A stretch of DNA of 64,000 nucleotides from Bacillota bacterium (GTDB taxonomy: Bacteria > Bacillota > UBA4882 > UBA8346): NCBI GenBank assembly GCA_023394955.1, contig JAEWZY010000043.1, forward strand, positions 1 through 64,000, in the 5' to 3' direction. The translations under genes and the position numbers were made by a program. The notes below the pieces were generated by a model. That model had not been told where the DNA came from, ran no database searches, and saw only the letters and a list, made by a program, of their open reading frames with translations. Of this stretch, positions 35,407 to 43,846 are shown piece after piece (within the stretch, counting starts at the first letter, position 1; every line of letters begins with the position of its first letter).

Positions 35407-36318
35407 ATGAGTTATTGGCAAGCAAAGGCCAGGGAAGAATTGGCCGATCTGAAATTAAGTTTTAACAAACCGATGGCGGAATTGACAACTTTTAGAATCG
35501 GAGGCCCGGTTGATCTGCTAGTAGAACCTAATAATACCGTGGAATTGGAACGGTTATTAAGGTTTTGCCTAGCCAATAACCTACCATGGTTAATTATTGG
35601 TTCCGGCTCCAACCTTTTAGTTCGGGATGGCGGCATCCGCGGAGTTGGGGTCAGACTAAGCGGGGAATTTGCCGAATGGAAGATACAAGGGACCATGGTT
35701 AGCGCAGGCGCGGCGGTATCCTTGGCTGAACTGGCTAAAGAATTGGCCGGGCAAGGATTGTCAGGTTTGGAATTTGCCTGCGGAATACCGGGAACGGTTG
35801 GCGGAGGCGTTTATATGAACGCAGGCGCTTATAATGGTGAAATATCGCAAGTGGTGGCCAGGGTCCAGGCGGTCCGGACAGGAAAGGGGATCTTATGGTT
35901 TGAGAAAGCCGATTTAGACTTAGGTTACCGATTTAGCAGGTTCCAGAGAGAAACCAATGAGATCATTACCGGAGTGGATTTTTCCTTAAATCGGGAACAG
36001 GTGGACTTGGTTCGCGCTAAGGTAAATGAACTTACTTTCCTGCGGGAAAGCAAACAACCGTTGGAGATGCCGAGCGCTGGCAGTGTCTTTCGGCGCCCGA
36101 AAGGATATTATGTGGGGCCGTTAATTGAGGAAGCCGGATTAAAAGGTTATACGATTGGGGGCGCCCAAGTCTCTCCCAAGCATACCGGGTTTATTGTAAA
36201 TACAGGAGGGGCTACCGCTCAAGATGTACTCTCTTTAATCGGCCATATTCAAAAGATGATTAAAGAGCGAAACGGGGTGGATTTGGTACCGGAAATCAAA
36301 ATAATCGGCGTCGATTAG
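35407..36318 (+). CDS. murB: UDP-N-acetylenolpyruvoylglucosamine reductase
   Basis: 303 residues. An FAD enzyme that makes UDP-MurNAc in peptidoglycan synthesis. Motifs: TTFRIGGPVDLLVEP, IIGSGSNLLVRDGGIRGVGV, GIPGTVGGGVYMNAGAYNGE and PSAGSVFRRP with the catalytic Ser, then the C-terminal Glu in VDLVPEIKIIG. It stands apart from other mur genes. Confidence 0.97.
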   Translation: MSYWQAKAREELADLKLSFNKPMAELTTFRIGGPVDLLVEPNNTVELERLLRFCLANNLPWLIIGSGSNLLVRDGGIRGVGVRLSGEFAEWKIQGTMVSAGAAVSLAELAKELAGQGLSGLEFACGIPGTVGGGVYMNAGAYNGEISQVVARVQAVRTGKGILWFEKADLDLGYRFSRFQRETNEIITGVDFSLNREQVDLVRAKVNELTFLRESKQPLEMPSAGSVFRRPKGYYVGPLIEEAGLKGYTIGGAQVSPKHTGFIVNTGGATAQDVLSLIGHIQKMIKERNGVDLVPEIKIIGVD

Positions 36319-36398
36319 TTTCCTCATTTTCCCAAATAAAATTAACAAGGAAATATTTGTCCAAGGTCGAAATGAGTTTTAGAAATAGATAGGTTAGG

Positions 36399-37427
36399 AT
36401 GAAGATGAAAAAGTTCATTGCTATTTTTCTGTTAACGATCATTAGTGTTGTTCCGGGACTGGCGCAGGCTCAGGGGGTAAGCCCCATTATTTCGGTACAA
36501 GCCTATGCTAAGAATCTGGCTGGAACCGAAATTCGGCTTTTGCCGGAGAGTTATGACGTTTGGGCGAGTGACTGGTCTCCCGATGGGAAATCTCTGGTTT
36601 TTGCCGGAAAAGAGCAGGGCAAAGACGCGACTAAAATGAAGATTTGGTATTGGGGTTTGAATTCGGATAAGAAACCGGCGCAATTAACCGATACCGAAGA
36701 TTTAATGGATTACTCGCCTCGCTGGTCTCCGGATGGAACCAAGATTGCCATTACCAGACGTAATTTCGGGAAATTAAACTCCACTAACTCGGCTATTTGG
36801 GCCAAAGAAATTTCCGGAGGAGCGGGGCGACAACTTACTCAAGGCCCGGCAGACCGGGATCCGTTTTGGTCTCCTGATGGAACCCAATTGGTTTTTAGCC
36901 GAGGCCAAGGACCATTTCAATCTCAATTACTCATCGTTAACTTTGATGATGGGAAAATCAAAACTATAGTCGGGGAAGAAGGGGAACTAACACATTCGCC
37001 TTGGTGGGGACGGAACGGGAAGATTTACTATACCAAACTTAATCCAAGTCCAAAGAAGGTTACGGTTTCCGGAAGGGATTATCAGGTAATGGATTTTGGT
37101 AAAGGAGAAATTTGGTCTTATAACCCGAATACCGATTCGAAAGAACCGGTTATTGCCGACCAATACGACAACCGGACTCCGGCCCTTTCCCCTGATGGAA
37201 CCAAACTGGCCTTTATATCAAGCCGGGTCCCGGTAAAAGAAGGGAATGGAAGATATGACCGGGGCAGTTTATATATTAAAGATTTAACCTCGGGAGAGAT
37301 TTTGTACGTCACTAATAAAGTGGGTCTGGTGGGCGGTTCATTGAGTTGGAGCCCGGATGGAAAGAGGATCGCTTTTTTCACATTTCGCAGTATTCGTCCG
37401 GCGGTCTGGGTGATATATATAGCTTGA
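36399..37427 (+). CDS. Secreted TolB-type beta-propeller protein
   Basis: 342 residues with a signal peptide (FIAIFLLTIISVVPGLAQAQ) and repeated WD40-like/PD40 blades: WSPDGKSLVFAG, WSPDGTKIAITR, WSPDGTQLVFSR, LSPDGTKLAFIS and WSPDGKRIAFFT. Such propellers are protein-interaction modules outside the cytosol. It directly precedes the promoter of the pilin-like locus, whose -35 box overlaps its stop codon. Any link to that locus is unproven. Confidence 0.88.
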   Translation: MKMKKFIAIFLLTIISVVPGLAQAQGVSPIISVQAYAKNLAGTEIRLLPESYDVWASDWSPDGKSLVFAGKEQGKDATKMKIWYWGLNSDKKPAQLTDTEDLMDYSPRWSPDGTKIAITRRNFGKLNSTNSAIWAKEISGGAGRQLTQGPADRDPFWSPDGTQLVFSRGQGPFQSQLLIVNFDDGKIKTIVGEEGELTHSPWWGRNGKIYYTKLNPSPKKVTVSGRDYQVMDFGKGEIWSYNPNTDSKEPVIADQYDNRTPALSPDGTKLAFISSRVPVKEGNGRYDRGSLYIKDLTSGEILYVTNKVGLVGGSLSWSPDGKRIAFFTFRSIRPAVWVIYIA

Positions 37428-37452
37428 CAAATCAATGTAATTACAATAAAAT
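37424..37452 (+). promoter_or_regulatory. Promoter of the pilin-like/chaperone unit
   Basis: TTGACA (37424-37429, overlapping the preceding stop codon), a 17-nt spacer and TAAAAT (37447-37452). It would transcribe a leader of about 130 nt. Confidence 0.6.
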
Positions 37453-37530
37453 AAAAATATTAATTTAATATTCGATGCAATGAAGTTGGGTTTGTACATG
37501 GTCACTTGAACCTAATGGAGTTAGTAGTGA

Positions 37531-37557
37531 AACCGGCGTTATTTTGCGTCGGTTTTT
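37531..37557 (+). terminator. Terminator inside the leader of the pilin-like gene
   Basis: AACCGGCG (37531-37538) pairs with CGTCGGTT (37547-37554), allowing one G-U pair, followed by TTTTT. It lies after the promoter at 37.42 kb and before the gene, so it may be an attenuator. An upstream stem TTGGGTT/AACCTAA (about 37486-37517) precedes it. Confidence 0.65.
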
Positions 37558-37594
37558 TATTATAAAATGTTATACTATTAAGGAGGAATTTAGC

Positions 37595-38074
37595 GTGAAA
37601 AAAGTAATTTGGACTATGGCTCTAATCTTAGTTTTAAGTATCGGCAGTCTGGGGCTGGCGGCTGATTCGCACACGGTAACCGTAACTATCAATTCCTTTG
37701 CCCGGGTGTCGGTAACCGGTTCGGCTTCGGTTACAGTTTATGAAAACGATTTTGTTAATGGCTACGCTAATAAGGATTTAAACAGCACCGTTCAAATTGC
37801 TGTCAGGACTAATAATAACAACGGCTGTAAGGTTTTAGCTTCTGCTTCCAATGATTTTTCCAAGACGTTTCCGGTAAGCAGACTTAAAGCGAAGATTGAT
37901 ACCGATGGCGTTTCTTATTTGCCCTTAGCCACTACTCCGGTTGAGTTAGTCAATTTTTCCAGCAAGCAAAAGGATAATTATTCAGTTTTATTCAGGTTGG
38001 AAGAACTTCCGGAAACCCAAGAAGCCGGGAATTATACCACTACTATTACATATACAGCGGTAGTTAATTCTTAA
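37595..38074 (+). CDS. Secreted pilin-like subunit candidate
   Basis: 159 residues, not matched to a named family. A signal peptide (VIWTMALILVLSIGSLGLAA) is followed by a beta-rich domain: HTVTVTINSFARVSVTGSAS, a middle region rich in Asn, and a last strand AGNYTTTITYTAVVNS that resembles the C-terminal strand of spore-coat-U/pilin-like or WxL-type subunits. GTG 37595 behind AAGGAGG is preferred; an upstream in-frame extension would run through the terminator. A PapD-like gene follows 18 nt later, as expected for a chaperone-served fibre subunit. Confidence 0.65.
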   Translation: MKKVIWTMALILVLSIGSLGLAADSHTVTVTINSFARVSVTGSASVTVYENDFVNGYANKDLNSTVQIAVRTNNNNGCKVLASASNDFSKTFPVSRLKAKIDTDGVSYLPLATTPVELVNFSSKQKDNYSVLFRLEELPETQEAGNYTTTITYTAVVNS

Positions 38075-38092
38075 GAAAAGGGAACAGTTGAT

Positions 38093-38893
38093 TTGAAAGC
38101 TAAAGCTTTTAGGGTATGCTTAATATTGCTATATATTTTTTTGCTAACCCCGGCTTTAGGGTTAGACCTTGGTATTAGCCCGCCTGATATTAATCTTAAA
38201 ATCAGTCCGGGGGAGCAGTATCAAGGAGAGATGTATATCTTCGGTTCTGAAAAAGAGTCGATTCAGGTCAAAATATATCCAATGGATTGGTCTTTGTCGA
38301 CCTTAGGAAATTATCAATTTCTCCCCATGGGGACCGTAAAGCGTTCGGCTTCCTCATGGATTTCTTTTTTTCCGCGAAGTTTCAGTCTTCCGCCTAAACG
38401 AGGCCAAAAAATTGAATATACGATTAAAGTTCCTCAAAACGCATCAGGCAGCTATTGGGCTACATTGATGGCTGAGACCAACCCAACCCCAGGCGCTGCT
38501 CCGGGCCAATTTCAAGTGATGATGGCCGGTAGAGTCGCTTATATTATCAGGATTGATATTAATGGCTCGCCTCCGGGAATCGGTAAAATTGAAAGACTTA
38601 GGTTGGATTGGAACCAAGAACTTAAGAAGTTGGAAGCTTCATTGCGGATTAAGAATAGCGGAACCTCAATGCTAAGATTCAAAGGCAAGTTGGAGCTGAA
38701 AGACAGCCAGGGTAAAACCGTAGGGCAAATACAGTTTCGGGAAGGTTATGTTCTTCCGGATTATACTCGCGAATTTGAATTAGGGGACCATAATCTCAAT
38801 CTAAAACCGGGCTTTTATATCGGTTTGGCAATTGCCGATTTTGGGGAAAGAAACTTAAAAGCGATCCAGTCAACTTTGGAAATAAAGAAATAA
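38093..38893 (+). CDS. Periplasmic PapD-like chaperone candidate
   Basis: 266 residues with a signal peptide (VCLILLYIFLLTPALG) and two Ig-like halves. The first (LGISPPDINLKISPGEQYQG, IYPMDWSLSTLGNY, WISFFPRSFSLPPKRGQ, YTIKVPQNASGSYWATLMAE) follows the layout of pilus-assembly chaperones and DUF916-like proteins; the second is a linked beta-sandwich. It may cap and deliver the subunit encoded just upstream. TTG start with a GGGA site upstream. Alternative: a structural surface protein. Confidence 0.6.
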   Translation: MKAKAFRVCLILLYIFLLTPALGLDLGISPPDINLKISPGEQYQGEMYIFGSEKESIQVKIYPMDWSLSTLGNYQFLPMGTVKRSASSWISFFPRSFSLPPKRGQKIEYTIKVPQNASGSYWATLMAETNPTPGAAPGQFQVMMAGRVAYIIRIDINGSPPGIGKIERLRLDWNQELKKLEASLRIKNSGTSMLRFKGKLELKDSQGKTVGQIQFREGYVLPDYTREFELGDHNLNLKPGFYIGLAIADFGERNLKAIQSTLEIKK

Positions 38894-38960
38894 GCAAAGA
38901 AACAGATTGCAATGTCATTGTGCAAATCGAAGTTGATGAACTATATTTTCATAATTTTAG

Positions 38961-38989
38961 TTGCTAATATTTAAATAAAATGTTATAAT
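38961..38989 (+). promoter_or_regulatory. Promoter of the riboswitch-controlled gene
   Basis: TTGCTA (38961-38966), exactly 17 nt, TATAAT (38984-38989), ending about 40 nt before the c-di-GMP aptamer. Confidence 0.75.
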
Positions 38990-39027
38990 TTTTACACGAG
39001 AAGTACATTCGACAACTTTATTCGATA

Positions 39028-39102
39028 AAGGCAAATCCGGTGAAAACCGGAGACGCAAAGTCACGGATCTAAAGCGAAAGCTATGATGGCCGGGCCGCCG
39101 AA
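39028..39102 (+). promoter_or_regulatory. Cyclic-di-GMP-I (GEMM) riboswitch
   Basis: The class I c-di-GMP aptamer is recognisable: GGCAAATCCGGTGAAAACCGG (P1b tetraloop arm), the conserved GACGCAAAGTCACGGATCTA, then CTATGATGGCCGGGCCGCC closing the second arm. Downstream, GGGCCGCC (about 39092-39099) can instead pair with GACGGCCC (about 39122-39129), an alternative hairpin that would compete with the aptamer and lies just before the ribosome binding site, so control is probably at translation. The ON/OFF direction cannot be told from sequence. Confidence 0.92.
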
Positions 39103-39150
39103 AATGGGTTGTTTTATTTTTGACGGCCCCCGCGCGAAGGTGTGAGGGTT

Positions 39151-39573
39151 ATGTTATGTAAGGGAAAAGTTCATTGGATATTGGCGCTCATCATTTTAGG
39201 CTGTCTTAGTTGCGGAGCGCACGCCGGAACATCCCATGATGTCGCGATTAGGATTGCGGAGATCGGCAGGTATCATGTGGAGAATAAAGCGTTGATCGCT
39301 AACGGCGAGCATTTGATTCAAACCATCGACGTGGTTATTTTAAGCAATTCCGACCGAAAATGGCGTTTTATAGCGATCCCGTTCGGTGAATGCGCCGGGA
39401 TGGAATGGTCGAAGGACAATCGGGTGTGGCATTGTTTGGAGGCTGGGTCCGGAGAGATGATGTTAATTACAGGGGAACGCTCCAACTGGAATAGTTATCG
39501 TTTTTATCTGAAAGTAAATAAAAACAAGGCTAAAGAGATTAATCTTGGTTATCAATTATTGTTTAATGAATAG
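39151..39573 (+). CDS. Small secreted protein under c-di-GMP riboswitch control
   Basis: 140 residues, not recognised. A signal peptide (VHWILALIILGCLSCGAHAG) precedes a beta-rich domain with MEWSKDNRVWHCLEAG and a final SYRFYLKVNKNKAKEINLGY. The WSKDxxxW block also occurs in the product of the gene at 42604, so the two are probably related subunits. ATG 39151 is chosen because AAGGTG lies 8 nt upstream; GTG 39142 is an alternative. It is the sole gene between the riboswitch and a bidirectional terminator. Confidence 0.75.
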   Translation: MLCKGKVHWILALIILGCLSCGAHAGTSHDVAIRIAEIGRYHVENKALIANGEHLIQTIDVVILSNSDRKWRFIAIPFGECAGMEWSKDNRVWHCLEAGSGEMMLITGERSNWNSYRFYLKVNKNKAKEINLGYQLLFNE

Positions 39574-39597
39574 AACACACAGAATTCCTCCTTATTA

Positions 39598-39622
39598 ACA
39601 CCCTCTAACAAATTAGAGGGTG
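39598..39622. terminator. Bidirectional terminator between subunit and barrel genes
   Basis: ACACCCTCTAA (39598-39608) and TTAGAGGGTGT (39612-39622) form a perfect 11-bp stem serving both convergent genes. Confidence 0.88.
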
Positions 39623-39631
39623 TTTCATTTA

Positions 39632-42556
39632 TTACGGAATAATCACCAATAAAGCTTCTTCTAAATGAGTTTTACCTTTTAAATCAATACCGCTACACTT
39701 GATCTTCACTTGGCTTGATGGAATTTGCTGCGGGACGCGCCAACGATAGTTCCAAACAGTATTGGATAGAGTTTCAAGTCGAACTGTTTCTCCAGTAGGT
39801 AAGATAAGTTCCAGCCTTTGCAAAGGCAAGCTTGATTCGATTGTTAATTCCAGAATGGCGCCGGGTTTGATCAATTCCTGGCTCATGGTTAGTAATAGTT
39901 TGGCTTCTTCTTTAACAATATTGATGGGGCGTTCAAACGGGAATAATCCGATTTTAATCAAGGAAGATTCTTCTAAATTGCCGGAATCAATCGCAATTGT
40001 TTCTAGATTAGTCGGCGCTTGCATATTGTCGGGGAGCAAATTGTCATCCAAGCTAAACCGGTATAAGCCTGGAGCGACTTGATAGAAGATAAATTGTCCA
40101 TTATGGTTGGAATAAGCCCGGGACTCTTTTTTTTGGTCCTTATTTATCAGGTCGATTGGAATCCCGGATAGATCCGGTTCGCCAGGGTCCTGCTCGCCAT
40201 TTATATTACGGTCGAAATATATTTTTCCGGTAATATTTTGGGAACGGATAAAGGGCAAGTCCAACTGGGTTGTCTGGTACTGTTTGACTGTTACCGTAGT
40301 TACCGGTGTTTCGGGCAGATAAATAACTTCATATAAAGGGTCTAAACTGATTTGGTGTTCGCCGGGGGCTAATCCGTAGATCGCAAAACGGCCGTTTTGG
40401 TCGGTTTCAAAATTAATCGATCCGTCTAGGACCAAGATCATTTTACGGAGGGGTGTTTCATCATCATCAAGCTGGCCGTTTTGGTTGCGGTCCAGAAACG
40501 CGACTCCCTCAACGGCGCCCAAAGGTTTTTGAATCGGAATGGAAAACTTTTTACGGACAACAAAATTTAAGCTATCGGCCGAGTAATCGGAATTCCAAAT
40601 TCCAACATATTGCAATGCGAGTTGGTATTGATAGATGCGCCAATCAAGGGAAAATTCTAAACTGTGTTTTGGTTCCGAGGTAAAATAACGGTATAATAAG
40701 GATTTCCATTCTAAACTGTTATGATAGAGGCGCTGTTGAAAACCAAATCCCAGCTTGGATTCATTCTCCGAGGAAGCTGAGTTAGAAACGATTTGGGGAT
40801 TGAAGAGTAAATCTTCGTTTTTACTCAGGGCATACTCGGTTTCCCAATTGAGCTTGGTATAATTAGAATTAGCGTCGCTGGCGGAACTATCGATCGAATG
40901 ATTAAGCCACCATTCATGTTGATAACGGCCTTTTTCAAAAACGTCTTCCACAAAGAAGGAAGTGTTATGTTTTGAAAAAGAACCATTAGCAAGTTGATAT
41001 TGATAAGAAAAACGTATATTAAGGCCGAATGGCCAGTTGAATATGGTTTCGATATAATAGTCGTCATAATCGGTGATTTCAGAAGCCAGATCCGAACCCG
41101 CGTCTTCAAGGGTCCTGGCTTCATACATAAATTGATTATAAATAGTCATCTTTTCATTGGATAAAGGTTGGTATAGGGTAAGATGCAGTCGTTTTTTATC
41201 CAGGTAATCGGAGATTTCTTTAAATGTTTGGGCTCTAGAGGTAAAGTACCAGTTGCCGTAGTAACGATCGATCCCGATGCCAAAAGCGTAACCGTCGGAG
41301 TCGGAAGCATTATAGGCCAGAGAGTTGGACCATTTTAGACCGGATCTTAGATTGGTTTGATAGTCCCATTCGAACACGGTTTGTTCGGAGTCATTTAAAT
41401 AATCGTTGAGTAAACTGAATCGGGAATTATCGTTTAAAAATAGTTCCAGGCCGAATGGGCGCTTGGAAGAATCACCTTCAAGATTATCCCAAGCATAGAA
41501 ACCATAGGAACGTTCTCCGGTATTATGAGCAACCCTCAGATTCCCAAGGGAACTCTTGGGCGCGATCATTCCCTCCCAGGGAAGGGAGAAATCTCCGGCT
41601 TTTACATCCCAGCCATCGGATTTGAAATGAGTATAATAACGGCGATTCAGATCGTTTAAAAGATCTGAGATATATAACTGATAGGCGCTGTCCGGTTTCC
41701 AGTGCCCGTTCATGGAAAAAGATAAATTAGGATCGGTAAGGCCGGGTTCGGTGATATCAGGGTGCGAGGCTGACAGCTGGCCTTGCCAAATATAATAACG
41801 GTCCGCCATTTTATCAAACTTATCAGTTATATTAGTGGTGAGAAGAATTATTTTTTGTTCGTTTCCCCATGAAAATTCAAGTTTGACTTGGTCATACTCG
41901 GTTTCAGAATAACCGGGTATTTGATGTTCAATAATAACAGCCTGGGACTGCTCCGGATTTAATTGAAAACTGGAAGGTCCAATCTCTAAAGGCCACTCAT
42001 TCTCAGATGTTCCTTTTACCGAGAAATATTCCACGGTATTGCCGTTATTGGTAACTACTAAACTATAATTTACGGTTGATCCATTCAACCCGCTTTGGGG
42101 TGAAGGGGTCCCGAAATTAATCGTGGATACCGGATTAACTAAAACGGGGATACTAACCATTGGTAAATTAAAGGCTTCGCCATAGATCTTGAACCCGATT
42201 TGAATTTTTTTGACTATATTAGCTTGGGCATTGATGGGAATGATCGCGGTAACTGGGAAAAAAAAGTTTTTGGAATTGGCGGGGACGGTAATTAAAGCAT
42301 CTCCGATTATATTCCAGTCCGGATCGGTTATATATTCCACCTGTAAGTCTAATGGAGAATCTCCTCGATTTTGAAAGGATAAGACATAAGTTAAAAAATC
42401 ACCCGGATTTCCATTTTGCTGATCAGGGACTGTAACTGAAAGGGAAGTATTCAAGACGGTTTCACCGGCGTAAACCGGTAATCCGCTTAATATAAGCAGG
42501 AGATTAAGAATAATTAGCGAAATTAATATTTGAATACATGACAAATGCTTTTTCAT
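39632..42556 (-). CDS. Large usher-like outer-membrane barrel protein with SdrD-type domains
   Basis: 974 residues. In order: signal peptide (1-30, ending GLPVYAG); two Ig/NEW3-like domains (~33-140, ~145-245); a ~420-residue region (~250-672) of short alternating aromatic/polar strands such as YYGNWYFTSRAQTF and GLNIRFSYQYQLANGSF, which reads as an outer-membrane beta-barrel; two SdrD B-like domains with calcium-type loops DRNQNGQLDDDE (689-700) and DRNINGEQDPGE (782-793); and a C-terminal Ig-like domain (~880-974). The layout recalls fimbrial ushers (N-terminal domain, barrel, C-terminal Ig domains), but no usher signature was recognised. The ribosome binding site is weak. Divergent from the subunit gene at 42604. 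Confidence 0.7.
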   Translation of the reverse strand: MKKHLSCIQILISLIILNLLLILSGLPVYAGETVLNTSLSVTVPDQQNGNPGDFLTYVLSFQNRGDSPLDLQVEYITDPDWNIIGDALITVPANSKNFFFPVTAIIPINAQANIVKKIQIGFKIYGEAFNLPMVSIPVLVNPVSTINFGTPSPQSGLNGSTVNYSLVVTNNGNTVEYFSVKGTSENEWPLEIGPSSFQLNPEQSQAVIIEHQIPGYSETEYDQVKLEFSWGNEQKIILLTTNITDKFDKMADRYYIWQGQLSASHPDITEPGLTDPNLSFSMNGHWKPDSAYQLYISDLLNDLNRRYYTHFKSDGWDVKAGDFSLPWEGMIAPKSSLGNLRVAHNTGERSYGFYAWDNLEGDSSKRPFGLELFLNDNSRFSLLNDYLNDSEQTVFEWDYQTNLRSGLKWSNSLAYNASDSDGYAFGIGIDRYYGNWYFTSRAQTFKEISDYLDKKRLHLTLYQPLSNEKMTIYNQFMYEARTLEDAGSDLASEITDYDDYYIETIFNWPFGLNIRFSYQYQLANGSFSKHNTSFFVEDVFEKGRYQHEWWLNHSIDSSASDANSNYTKLNWETEYALSKNEDLLFNPQIVSNSASSENESKLGFGFQQRLYHNSLEWKSLLYRYFTSEPKHSLEFSLDWRIYQYQLALQYVGIWNSDYSADSLNFVVRKKFSIPIQKPLGAVEGVAFLDRNQNGQLDDDETPLRKMILVLDGSINFETDQNGRFAIYGLAPGEHQISLDPLYEVIYLPETPVTTVTVKQYQTTQLDLPFIRSQNITGKIYFDRNINGEQDPGEPDLSGIPIDLINKDQKKESRAYSNHNGQFIFYQVAPGLYRFSLDDNLLPDNMQAPTNLETIAIDSGNLEESSLIKIGLFPFERPINIVKEEAKLLLTMSQELIKPGAILELTIESSLPLQRLELILPTGETVRLETLSNTVWNYRWRVPQQIPSSQVKIKCSGIDLKGKTHLEEALLVIIP

Positions 42557-42603
42557 GACTTAGAAATTTCTAGTTAAATCAAGGAAGTCCTTTTATTTAT
42601 TGG

Positions 42604-43149
42604 ATGAAAAACATGAAAATTAAAAGAAAATTAAGAAGTTTAAAAGTAGTTATCATAGTTATCGGATTGTTTTTAATTATTACTGCTTCAAAATTGAATA
42701 TGCCGATTTATGCCTTAGGGCCGTTTCTCAGACTTAACGTCACTCCATCTAATATTTCTTTTAATATTGTTGACGCCGAAGCTCCGGAAGAATATTATTC
42801 GGGCAGCCAGGAGGTGACGGTTGTGACGGAGAATACATTCCCTTTTCCCTGGACAATCTTGCCATGGTACTTGGGGATTAAGTCGGGGGAAGCGTATCTG
42901 AGAGACGCTATCAATCCCAGCAATCAAATTCCCGTTTCCCAACTACGCTGGTCGAAGGATGGACAAAATTATCAACAGCTTTCCCAAGAATGGGCCTTGG
43001 TCAACTCTTATTCCGATTATGATGAAAAGTCTTTTAAAGAGCGAATTTCTTACCGATTATACTCCGAACCCGGCCGAAGCCTACCGGCAGGAATTTATTC
43101 GCTTAGAATCGAATTTGACGCCAGATGGCTTAATCTTCCCTGGAGATAA
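42604..43149 (+). CDS. Secreted WSKD-motif subunit candidate
   Basis: 181 residues, not recognised. A basic start and hydrophobic segment (VVIIVIGLFLIITASKLNMP) suggest export. The domain has LNVTPSNISFNIV, a block LRWSKDGQNYQQL matching WSKDNRVWHCL in the riboswitch-controlled protein, and a last strand AGIYSLRIEFDARW like a pilin donor strand. It is divergent from the barrel gene across a 47-nt gap, so a shared regulatory region is likely. Confidence 0.65.
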   Translation: MKNMKIKRKLRSLKVVIIVIGLFLIITASKLNMPIYALGPFLRLNVTPSNISFNIVDAEAPEEYYSGSQEVTVVTENTFPFPWTILPWYLGIKSGEAYLRDAINPSNQIPVSQLRWSKDGQNYQQLSQEWALVNSYSDYDEKSFKERISYRLYSEPGRSLPAGIYSLRIEFDARWLNLPWR

Positions 43150-43163
43150 CTTGAGGTGATTAA

Positions 43164-43844
43164 TTGTTTCAGCCGATTCAATCCACAACAGTAGTGCAGC
43201 AGATTATTGATAAGATTACTCAATCGTTAATCAAAGGCGAATTAAAACCGGGAGATCGTTTGCCTCCCGAACCGGAATTAGCGATCCAGCTTGGAGTCAG
43301 CCGTACTTCACTGCGAGAAGCATTGAAAACCCTATGCGGTTTAGGGGTTCTAAACGCGCGGAAACGAGGTGGAACCTTTATTGCCACCGAAGTCTCGCAA
43401 TCGATGCTCAATCCCTTGGTCTTTAATTTAATTATTGAGAAAGGCTCAAATGAAGAATTATTTGAGCTGCGGGTACTGCTAGAAGTAGACGCAATTGAGC
43501 TTGCCATTAAAAAAGCCACCGCCGAAGATTTTCAACTGCTGGCCGCCGAATTGAATGAGTATGAACAAAACATTCCCGGTGGTAACATGGAGTTGTTGGC
43601 AGACTTGGATCTCCGGTTTCATCTTAGGCTGCTGCAGATTTCCAACAATTCTCCTTTCATCAGGATTAGCCAGTTGATTATGCAATTATTCGAACCGCCT
43701 ATCAAAGAAGCATTAAAAATGATCGGCCCTAATCAAGTTTTGAAGAACCATCGTGCTTTATATCAGGCTCTTTTGGAACGGGATTTACTAAAGGCCAAAG
43801 AACATGTGGTCCAAGCTTTTGAAATTTCAAAGCAGTTTTTATAG
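43164..43844 (+). CDS. FadR-type (GntR/FCD) transcriptional regulator
   Basis: 226 residues. An N-terminal GntR winged helix (GELKPGDRLPPEPELAIQLG followed by VSRTSLREALKTL) and a C-terminal FCD effector domain (LRFHLRLLQISNN, HRALYQALLERDLLKAKEHV), whose His residues bind metal in the family. Such regulators respond to organic or sugar acids. TTG start with AGGTGAT upstream. It is 14 nt behind the subunit gene; its target is unknown. Confidence 0.9.
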   Translation: MFQPIQSTTVVQQIIDKITQSLIKGELKPGDRLPPEPELAIQLGVSRTSLREALKTLCGLGVLNARKRGGTFIATEVSQSMLNPLVFNLIIEKGSNEELFELRVLLEVDAIELAIKKATAEDFQLLAAELNEYEQNIPGGNMELLADLDLRFHLRLLQISNNSPFIRISQLIMQLFEPPIKEALKMIGPNQVLKNHRALYQALLERDLLKAKEHVVQAFEISKQFL

Positions 43845-43846
43845 AC

